DNA of 64,000 nucleotides from the NCBI RefSeq assembly GCF_900115435.1, contig NZ_FOWK01000002.1:186001-250000 (forward strand). Direction: 5' to 3'. Below, one piece after another: positions 57,992-64,000 of this stretch. This DNA is from Prevotella sp. tf2-5. GTDB taxonomy: Bacteria; Bacteroidota; Bacteroidia; Bacteroidales; Bacteroidaceae. The notes under the pieces were generated by a model. It searched no databases. It was not told the DNA's origin and saw only the letters and a list, made by a program, of their open reading frames with translations. A program made the translations under genes and the position numbers. How positions within the stretch are numbered: the first letter of the stretch is position 1; each line of letters opens with the position of its first letter.

Positions 57992-59746
57992 ATGTCTGTT
58001 GTTAGTAAAATGATAAGAAAGGCTTCCTCTCCATGGATGCTGTTGGCACTTTGTGCTGTAAATCTTATAGTGATGCATTATCATTTTGTGAGTGCAGGTG
58101 ACATAGAGGATGAATTGGAATTTACAGCATATTTTGACAATTTCACAGGAATAGCCATCGACGTTGTCGTCGTGTTTCTGTTGTCCTGCTTGTTATGCTT
58201 GAAACGCATGAAATTAGCATTGAGCATCACATTTTTTTTAACTTTCTTTTGGATGTTCTCCAACCTGATATATGGTCGTTTCTTCCATCATTACCTTACG
58301 TTGTCTGCTATTGGGCAGGGAGGGACCTTGTTTGATAAGCAAATCTTGGATAGCGTGATAGCGGGTCTGAGGTGGAACGACTTGCTTTTTTTTCTTCCCA
58401 TACCCTTGTATGTTGTTATTATCAGAAACATGTGTAATGTCAATAAGCTTATGTCGAAGACTTTCTTAGTACTAGTTGTGGTGTGCTGTATAGATTTTGG
58501 CTCACATATTTTTTATTGTTCCATGAGTCCGGAGACTAGATATGTGAGTTTCTTCCTCCATAGATTTTATCACAGGCAGTTCTCTGACCATTTGTTCCTC
58601 TGCGACCCCAACCATTCATCTTATCGCAGGGGAGCGATAAGAAATCTGCTGCATGAGGTAACTTTCATTCTTCAGGGAACTTTTGATTTGTCTGAGAAAC
58701 AATACAAGCTGATATCAACCGAAATGCATGATGCAAGACAGTCGCTGTCTTTTTCGTCCTCATCACTACTGGTCGACAAGAATGTCATTTTCATTCTGGT
58801 GGAGTCATATATGTCTTTTACTTCTGAAATGATGGTCAACGGTCAGGAGGTTACCCCGTTTCTGAACTCCCTAAAGCGGGACTCTACCGTCTATTACAAT
58901 GGTAATATGAATGAGAATGTCACTATCGGGGAGTCTTCTGACGGACAGTTTATCTATATGACAGGCATTCTTCCCTTGCGTTCTGTTATTACAGTGTCAA
59001 AAGCTCGTTTCATCAGTCTGCCGGGACTTCCCAAAGTATTGGGCAGGGACTCAAGAATGATTATACCCACTACCAGTACGGTATGGAATCAAGATGAGAT
59101 GTGCAGGCAGTATGGCTTTGACCATTATTACTCCAGTACCGACTATGAGGGAGATCATGAGGTTTATTTAAATGATGAGCAGATTTTTAAAATGGCTATG
59201 GAAAAAGACAAGAATGCAAAGCAGCCCTTCTTCTCTGTGATTCTGACGATGTCCATGCATCAGCCGTATACCTCTCAGATTTCCCCATTCTTCCCGAAGG
59301 CAGGTCACCATCTGGACAATGAGCTTGCGTGTTATCTGAGTGCTTGTCATTACACAGACCGGCAGATTGCTGATTATTTTGACCACTTGAAAAAGACAGG
59401 ACTTTATGAGAATAGTCTTATCGTCATAGCCGCCGATCATCATGTGCATAATTCCGACTTAGGGGGTGACAACAAGCATATACCACTATATATAGTCAAT
59501 GCTCCCATTAAGCCGAAGCAGATTTGGCAAGGTGAGTGTAACCAATTGGATGTATATACCACATTGTTCGATATGATAGGTGGTAGCGGTGAATGGTGTG
59601 GACTGGGACGTTCTCTGTTGTCTCCCAATTATGAGAAATATATATCAGTTCAAACATGGAATGTGTCTGAATGGGTTATCATGAGTAAATATTTTGATTT
59701 GGATAAAGTAAAAGAATCGTATGTTACAAAAAAGCAAAATAATTAG
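57992..59746 (+). CDS. LtaS/OpgB-like membrane phosphotransferase, second paralogue
   Basis: A 584-residue protein with about five N-terminal transmembrane helices and a sulfatase-fold domain. Glu271 is in 'NVIFILVESYMSFTSEM', the nucleophile position is Ser315 in 'TIGESSDGQ', and the Asp/His ligands are in 'LIVIAADHHVHNSD'. It closely parallels the enzyme at 44719 ('VNGQEVTPFLN', 'ILPLRSVITVSKAR', 'PFFSVILTMSMHQPYTSQI'), including Ser where LtaS has Thr. It likely transfers phosphoglycerol or a similar head group to the polysaccharide. It is followed, with a 26-nt overlap, by a GDPD-like gene, linking it to glycerophosphodiester chemistry. Confidence 0.85.
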   Translation: MSVVSKMIRKASSPWMLLALCAVNLIVMHYHFVSAGDIEDELEFTAYFDNFTGIAIDVVVVFLLSCLLCLKRMKLALSITFFLTFFWMFSNLIYGRFFHHYLTLSAIGQGGTLFDKQILDSVIAGLRWNDLLFFLPIPLYVVIIRNMCNVNKLMSKTFLVLVVVCCIDFGSHIFYCSMSPETRYVSFFLHRFYHRQFSDHLFLCDPNHSSYRRGAIRNLLHEVTFILQGTFDLSEKQYKLISTEMHDARQSLSFSSSSLLVDKNVIFILVESYMSFTSEMMVNGQEVTPFLNSLKRDSTVYYNGNMNENVTIGESSDGQFIYMTGILPLRSVITVSKARFISLPGLPKVLGRDSRMIIPTTSTVWNQDEMCRQYGFDHYYSSTDYEGDHEVYLNDEQIFKMAMEKDKNAKQPFFSVILTMSMHQPYTSQISPFFPKAGHHLDNELACYLSACHYTDRQIADYFDHLKKTGLYENSLIVIAADHHVHNSDLGGDNKHIPLYIVNAPIKPKQIWQGECNQLDVYTTLFDMIGGSGEWCGLGRSLLSPNYEKYISVQTWNVSEWVIMSKYFDLDKVKESYVTKKQNN

Positions 59747-60527
59747 ATTCCTTTCATGTTTTGTGCTAATAATAACGCTATCAATCATGTTTTTGACAAT
59801 GCCTATGTCATTCCTTCCTAGTGGAAATCTATCAGAACATTTCATAGCTCATGGGGGTGGCATAATCTGTGGTAAAATATATACGAATAGTTATGAAGCT
59901 GTTGTCAATTCTTTGAAAAAAGGGTATAAATATATTGAATTAGACATGATGTTGACAGTCGATAGTCAACTTGTTTGTATGCATAGTTTTGAAGACTTCC
60001 GTAAGATAACGGCAATGCCAGATAGTATACCCTTGACCGAAGGATATTTTAAAAAACAACATGTCTATGGGCGATTTGTTCCTTTGACTGTAAAAAATGT
60101 TGTTGCTCTTCAGAAAAAATGTCATTTTACATTAGTGACTGATAAAACTTCAGATCCCCAAATAATTGACCGATATTTTTCAGGAATACGGAAAACCGTG
60201 ATGGTAGAAGCTTTTAGTATCGAGGACTATGTGACTTTAAAGGGTATGGGATATACTCCCATGCTTAGTCAGAGTTTTAGATGTGAGTCTTTATGGAGAA
60301 TAGGGTGGAAATGTATTCGTCATCACGTCGATTGGATATCTACCACATTGTATGCTCCAGAAGATGTGGTAAAAATCAGGATTCTTAAGCGACTCTTTGG
60401 CATTCATTTCGCAGTGTATCCTACTAATCCTAATCCAAGACTTTTTAGGAAATACATAGGCAAGGATATTGATCTTATATATGTTGATGACAAGGATATT
60501 TTCAATATAGATAATAATTCATACTAA
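59721..60527 (+). CDS. Glycerophosphodiester phosphodiesterase-like membrane protein
   Basis: A 268-residue protein with an N-terminal membrane helix ('IIRFLSCFVLIITLSIMFL') and a GDPD barrel: 'EHFIAHGGGIICGKIYTNSYEAV' (His44), 'GYKYIELDMMLTVDSQLVCMHSF' (Glu73, Asp75, His88). The usual HRG is HGG here, so the conserved Arg is absent. GDPDs release glycerol phosphate from phosphodiesters. It overlaps the LtaS-like gene by 26 nt, so the two are translationally linked; it may trim or recycle phosphoglycerol on the glycan. The 3' end overlaps a convergent glycosyltransferase by nine bases. Confidence 0.78.
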   Translation: MLQKSKIIRFLSCFVLIITLSIMFLTMPMSFLPSGNLSEHFIAHGGGIICGKIYTNSYEAVVNSLKKGYKYIELDMMLTVDSQLVCMHSFEDFRKITAMPDSIPLTEGYFKKQHVYGRFVPLTVKNVVALQKKCHFTLVTDKTSDPQIIDRYFSGIRKTVMVEAFSIEDYVTLKGMGYTPMLSQSFRCESLWRIGWKCIRHHVDWISTTLYAPEDVVKIRILKRLFGIHFAVYPTNPNPRLFRKYIGKDIDLIYVDDKDIFNIDNNSY

Positions 60528-61694
60528 TGCGTTAAAGAAGTCTTTCGCAAACCTTTCTTTGTGGAAGTACTTGGAGCGCTCATACGACACAGCAGTCATT
60601 TGTGTTCGTTTTTCAGGGTGATAGTACAAATCAAGAATGGCAATGGTCAAATGGTCTGCCAAATGTTCGTCAGTCTCTAGAAGAATGGCGTTTTCTTCGC
60701 TTACTTCTTCTGGTATTCCACCCCGTAGAGTAGTAATGATAGGTAACCCCATTGCTTGAGCTTCAAGTTCTGTAGTAGGGAAGGGATCATTCCATATAGA
60801 GGGAATAACAGCAATATCTGAGAGTTGTAAATAATCAGGCATATTTTTATATGGAATGAAACCAGTGAAGATGATGTTGTCTTGAATAACTTTGGCCTTT
60901 TCTTTCAGTGAACGTATAAATTGATCTTCATTGTTCGTGTTACCGAAGAACGATCCGCCAATGATCATCAGTTTAATGTGTGGATTGTCTTTTAGTTTAA
61001 GCATAGCATCAATAAGTTGGGAAACTCCTTTCTCCGGATTAATACGACCGCTGTATATTATAATGAAATCATCCATAGCAAAGCCTAAACTCTCACGAGT
61101 CACGGACGGATGTTCCTTAGGATAGAAATTTTGGAGGTCTATGCCATTGTATACCGTTTGTATCTTTTCTATGGGGAAATAGACAGAAGCTTTTCTTTTT
61201 ATGTAATCCGATACGGTGAGAATCTTTGTCAGACCTCCGAAGACTACATCATGGAATTTTTCCTGAGATGCCCGTACCTCATTATGCATGTGCAGAATGA
61301 GATTCTTGAAACCTCTTTGCGATAGCTTATACGCAAGACCAGCACCATTCTCTATGATAATATAGTCAAAGATTTTTTTCTTGAGATCAGCATATACTTT
61401 CTCAAAATAATATTCGATAAAGTGATTATAATATTCGTCATGATGCAGGTATCCATATAGTTTTCTTTCTATTCTCGCCTTGAGACTACTCACGTCTATA
61501 AAAATGTAATGATTGACGTTAGACAAGAGTGCCGGGTGATTGGCGATTTTAGGATCCCATGGGCTATATACAGTTATGTCATGGAGTTGGTGTTTGTCAT
61601 TATATTCCAGATAGAAGTCTATTAGGTTCTCTACGGCTCCTCCTTGTACGGCAGGAATAGGGAGCATTCCACAGGTTAATACAGCTATTTTCAT
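60519..61694 (-). CDS. Glycosyltransferase family 4 protein
   Basis: A 391-residue GT-B enzyme: 'KIAVLTCGMLPIPAVQGGAVENLIDFYLEY' at the N-terminus, 'NLILHMHNEVRASQEKFH', then 'FIIIYSGRINPEKGVSQLIDAML', 'LMIIGGSFFG', 'VIPSIWNDPFPTTELEAQAMGLPIITTLRGGIPE'. The 'GGAVE' start and 'DPFPTTELEA' donor motif resemble enzymes adding sugars late in capsule repeat units. It starts two bases after the upstream AAA gene's stop, so it may be cotranscribed with it despite unrelated function. Confidence 0.9.
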   Translation of the reverse strand: MKIAVLTCGMLPIPAVQGGAVENLIDFYLEYNDKHQLHDITVYSPWDPKIANHPALLSNVNHYIFIDVSSLKARIERKLYGYLHHDEYYNHFIEYYFEKVYADLKKKIFDYIIIENGAGLAYKLSQRGFKNLILHMHNEVRASQEKFHDVVFGGLTKILTVSDYIKRKASVYFPIEKIQTVYNGIDLQNFYPKEHPSVTRESLGFAMDDFIIIYSGRINPEKGVSQLIDAMLKLKDNPHIKLMIIGGSFFGNTNNEDQFIRSLKEKAKVIQDNIIFTGFIPYKNMPDYLQLSDIAVIPSIWNDPFPTTELEAQAMGLPIITTLRGGIPEEVSEENAILLETDEHLADHLTIAILDLYYHPEKRTQMTAVSYERSKYFHKERFAKDFFNALV

Positions 61695-61696
61695 AA

Positions 61697-63013
61697 CTAC
61701 ATGTCCTCCATTGAAAGACCAATTTGAGTGATGGTGTAATTCCTTAATTCTTTATTTAGAGTCGCAACTTTATTGCCAAGTTCTGTCGGGTTGAATTTTT
61801 TCTTTTGCCTTTTGACTTCTGCAATGACGGCAGTCTTGTCAATATCATTTAAGGCTATCATGTCAATTTCGTTTTGTCCTTTACGATCCCAGTAGTTGCC
61901 TATTGATGTCACTCGTTCTTCCTCCATCCATTTTTGGCGGAAATATTGTTCAAGCACAAAGCCTGTATATTGTTCGTATCCTTTCTCAACCATTTCAAGT
62001 AAAAGGTCATTACGTTCCATTTCAACGAGTGCCTGATTTTGCATGATAAAGCGAAACCAGAAACGCAGGAAACAGTCATCCAACTGCCATCGTGAGTTTC
62101 TGCTGTTTGGCCTACTAAACATGGGCAGTTTACGACTAATATAGCTATAGTCTTTTTCTAAGTTGTCAAGGTAAGCTCCCGTGTTTTTGCCAATAACTCC
62201 ATCAATCTCACTCTGTGTTGTCATTCCCGATGCTATTAATTGGAGAATACTCAGATAGTTGGTGTAGTCTTTGCCAAATTCAGACATAATGAGTTCCGTA
62301 CCTTCAGAGAGATATGGTGACCCTGTCTGAGTAACCCATTTTAGCATCTTCGACTTGGTGGTTGCTTTGGCATCCATCAGCCATGCTACATATTTTGCCA
62401 CTCCTCCAGTCAGTGCATAAAGACAGAGCAAGTCCTCAGATGTGTATTGGGGATTGTGGTCATGAAGGATTTGTTTTAGCACGCTAATGTGAAAAGGCTG
62501 CATATTAAGGCGGCAGTCTTGGCGACCATAGAGTGGTTCGTCTTCGTTGTCGAAGATATTGTGCATCATATGATATATACTGCCACATGCCACCATATTA
62601 ATTTTAGACTTTTCGTGATAGCGATCCCAGAGATCTTGAATATGGCTAGGAATCGCAGGATTCACCTTTAGGAAATTTTGGAATTCATCGAATACTAGTG
62701 TAAAATGGTGTTGTGTACCATATCGTAGCAGTTCTTCAAAGAATTGGGCAAAGGTTTCCATACGACCGAATATTTGCAATCCCAGAGAAAGCATAGCAGT
62801 CTTCTGAAATTTTCCTATCAAAACACGCTCGTTGTCTTTTGAGACATAGAGGTATAGCAAGTGCTGTCCGTCATTCTCGGCACTCTTAGTCAGTAGGGTG
62901 GTCTTTCCGATACGCCTCCGCCCTATAAGAACCGTTAGTCTGCCGTGTTTCGCAGTCTGTTTCCAGTTCGTCTGAAGTATATCCAATTCCTTATTTCTGT
63001 CGTAGAATCTCAT
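61697..63013 (-). CDS. Archaeal-type AAA ATPase with C-terminal DUF234 nuclease-like domain
   Basis: A 438-residue protein: Walker A 'VLIGRRRIGKTTLLTK', Walker B 'FTLVFDEFQNFLKV', a central winged-helix region ('TTQSEIDGVIGKNTGAYLDNLEKDYSYISRKLPMF') and a C-terminal DUF234/PD-(D/E)xK-like part 'NEIDMIALNDIDKTAVIAEVKRQKKK' with D, E and K positions. Such ATPases are abundant and sporadic in Prevotella and are proposed to be mobile or defence-related, with no proven role. A perfect 14-bp palindrome lies between its promoter and ATG, suggesting autoregulation. Confidence 0.88.
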   Translation of the reverse strand: MRFYDRNKELDILQTNWKQTAKHGRLTVLIGRRRIGKTTLLTKSAENDGQHLLYLYVSKDNERVLIGKFQKTAMLSLGLQIFGRMETFAQFFEELLRYGTQHHFTLVFDEFQNFLKVNPAIPSHIQDLWDRYHEKSKINMVACGSIYHMMHNIFDNEDEPLYGRQDCRLNMQPFHISVLKQILHDHNPQYTSEDLLCLYALTGGVAKYVAWLMDAKATTKSKMLKWVTQTGSPYLSEGTELIMSEFGKDYTNYLSILQLIASGMTTQSEIDGVIGKNTGAYLDNLEKDYSYISRKLPMFSRPNSRNSRWQLDDCFLRFWFRFIMQNQALVEMERNDLLLEMVEKGYEQYTGFVLEQYFRQKWMEEERVTSIGNYWDRKGQNEIDMIALNDIDKTAVIAEVKRQKKKFNPTELGNKVATLNKELRNYTITQIGLSMEDM

Positions 63014-63031
63014 ATCGTAATATCCGTTAAA

Positions 63032-63045
63032 TTAATGCGCATTAA
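63032..63045. promoter_or_regulatory. 14-bp perfect palindrome, likely operator of the AAA/DUF234 gene
   Basis: TTAATGCGCATTAA lies between the -7 box (63059-63067) and the ATG (63013), where a bound protein would block transcription. Confidence 0.65.
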
Positions 63046-63058
63046 AATAATGTCGGTT

Positions 63059-63067
63059 GCAAAGATA
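63059..63067 (-). promoter_or_regulatory. -7 box TATCTTTGC of the AAA/DUF234 gene
   Basis: Minus-strand match 45 nt upstream of the ATG at 63013; the palindrome at 63032-63045 is just downstream of it. Confidence 0.7.
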
Positions 63068-63101
63068 CAAAGAATATGTGAATTACGCAAGTTTATGTGA
63101 C

Positions 63102-64000
63102 TTATTTCGTTTTACTTAATCCTAATTTGTATATAATACGATCCTTCCACTGATAGTACTTGGTCATCAAGGAACGGTTGCGGCAGAGCCAGCGGAGTCT
63201 AAGATTGACAAAATGTTTCGGATAGTCAATGATGGCATTAGGAGTGACTAGAAAATGACTATAGTCAGTGACACGATCCTTCATGAATCCCCGATGCTGG
63301 AAATGGGCATAGAGTGACTCCTTTTTCTCCAGTTGTCCATGATAGAATCGTAGCATATACAGTTTGTTGTCAACATGCTCAAAAATGATTTGTTTCCATC
63401 CTCTGGTCAGACTATTGAAATGATAAGACTGCTTAGGCTTTGAGGCATTGTCAAATGACCATTCCAGCCAACAGTCCTCAGGGCGACAGTCATGCCATTT
63501 GTCACTACATCCTTTATGGCCATATTCATCAAAGAAGGTTATTTTGTTCGTCATGAAAGCGTCTTGATAGTTTTGGTAGCCATCCACCTGTTTCATAAAA
63601 TAGGTGTTGGTGTCTTCGTCATTATGGAGTAGGGTTAAGTGTCCCCAGCCTAAAAGAAATTTGTATTTTAGTACACTATCAGTGAGGAAAGAACGGATAT
63701 CGCCATAGACCAAGTCAAGGTCTCCAAATCCCCAGAAATCATAGTCCTTAATATAGTCGTGAAGGATATAGCCGTATGCCTGTTTGTATTCGCAGAGCTT
63801 ATATGGACGGTCAAGCACAACGTCGAAATCGAATGCCTTTTGAACCAACTGTTGGAATTCACCAAACAGCATTTTGTGTACAATGATGTTCTTTGCAGGC
63901 TCTACGTCTGCATCGGTAAAAAACATAAAACTAACGCTTGGATTCTGAAGTGCTGAAGCACGCCACATTTTGTATTGTACGGGCAATTTACCGAAATAAG
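63102..64000 (-). CDS. DUF6625 family glycosyltransferase-like protein (5' truncated)
   Basis: The minus-strand frame is open to the right edge; the first visible residues read YFGKLPVQYKMWRASALQ. DUF6625-type features are 'SVSFMFFTDAD', 'KLCEYKQAYGYILHDYIKDYDFWGFGDLDLVYGDI' (a DxD-like metal motif in GDLDLVYGD) and 'FLLGWGHLTLLHN'. The family is found in bacterial polysaccharide loci, and a glycosyltransferase role is proposed from the DxD fold. About 10-20 N-terminal residues lie outside the window. It is the last gene seen, and the polysaccharide locus evidently continues. Confidence 0.8.
   Translation of the reverse strand, partial: YFGKLPVQYKMWRASALQNPSVSFMFFTDADVEPAKNIIVHKMLFGEFQQLVQKAFDFDVVLDRPYKLCEYKQAYGYILHDYIKDYDFWGFGDLDLVYGDIRSFLTDSVLKYKFLLGWGHLTLLHNDEDTNTYFMKQVDGYQNYQDAFMTNKITFFDEYGHKGCSDKWHDCRPEDCWLEWSFDNASKPKQSYHFNSLTRGWKQIIFEHVDNKLYMLRFYHGQLEKKESLYAHFQHRGFMKDRVTDYSHFLVTPNAIIDYPKHFVNLRLRWLCRNRSLMTKYYQWKDRIIYKLGLSKTK

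Noticed and set aside
23874..64000. Wzx flippase or Wzy polymerase among the membrane proteins of the locus
   Set aside because: All polytopic proteins here fit acyltransferase 3, MBOAT, UbiA or LtaS families; none has the Wzx or Wzy pattern.
1..64000. tRNA or rRNA genes and insertion sequences
   Set aside because: No tRNA-like cloverleaf, rRNA sequence or transposase frame was recognised on reading both strands.

Overview
The window comes from a Bacteroidota chromosome, most likely a Prevotella-type member of the Bacteroidales. The signs are: at least 25 matches to the family-specific -7 promoter box TAnnTTTG(C) just upstream of genes, almost no Shine-Dalgarno sequences, a type IX secretion (CHU_C) sorting domain, PorT-like barrels, DUF1573/DUF3078/DUF4248/smalltalk families, and a peptide-based metabolism (POT transporter, DPP5-like S9 peptidase). 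No rRNA, tRNA, CRISPR array or insertion sequence was seen.

Layout. 1-23.9 kb is mostly core genome: the 3' end of an MBG-repeat/dockerin surface protein, PorT-like barrels, uvrA, a CHU_C protein, a LysM/periplasmic-binding protein, a POT peptide transporter, a secreted nuclease-like protein, an MFS transporter, an S9 peptidase, a DUF1846 protein, a four-helix bundle protein, yidC, DUF3078, DUF1573, aspS and two small winged-helix proteins. From 23.9 kb to the right edge lies a large surface-polysaccharide locus (capsule or O-antigen). It holds about ten glycosyltransferases, a UDP-glucuronate epimerase, UDP-galactopyranose mutase (glf), three complete family-3 acyltransferases plus a broken fourth, a TupA-like ATP-grasp protein, a UbiA-type phosphoribosyltransferase, two LtaS/OpgB-like phosphotransferases, a GDPD-like protein, a NodB-like deacetylase and a sialate-esterase-like lipoprotein. 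No Wzx flippase or Wzy polymerase was recognised, so export and polymerisation genes must lie elsewhere.

The most interesting group is at 38.1-43.9 kb: an FkbH-like HAD/GNAT protein, a VOC protein and a family-3 acyltransferase converge on an operon of acyl carrier protein, MBOAT and DltD-like SGNH protein. Together they resemble the Dlt D-alanylation pathway with FkbH (glyceryl-ACP formation) replacing the adenylating enzyme DltA. This would be a route for putting glyceryl or another small hydroxyacyl group on an exported glycan. Nearby LtaS/OpgB-like and GDPD-like genes suggest phosphoglycerol decoration of the same polymer.

A separate module at 48.7-53.4 kb sits inside the polysaccharide locus: a RepA-like ATPase, a Toprim protein, a DUF4248-like peptide, an HU-like protein, smalltalk and an amidase. 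It has unusual DNA: an 85-nt imperfect hairpin, 18-bp direct repeats, a structured HU-smalltalk spacer, four 23-bp iteron-like repeats and a 15-bp inverted repeat. A decayed glycosyltransferase tail (53.4 kb) and an acyltransferase pseudogene (57.7 kb) show recombination within the locus.

Across the whole window run degenerate heptanucleotide tandem tracts. They fill gene junctions, supply the stop codons of several genes, and occur inside coding sequence, where a copy change would shift the reading frame. About eight genes have their ATG only 3-7 nt after the -7 box, which predicts leaderless mRNAs.
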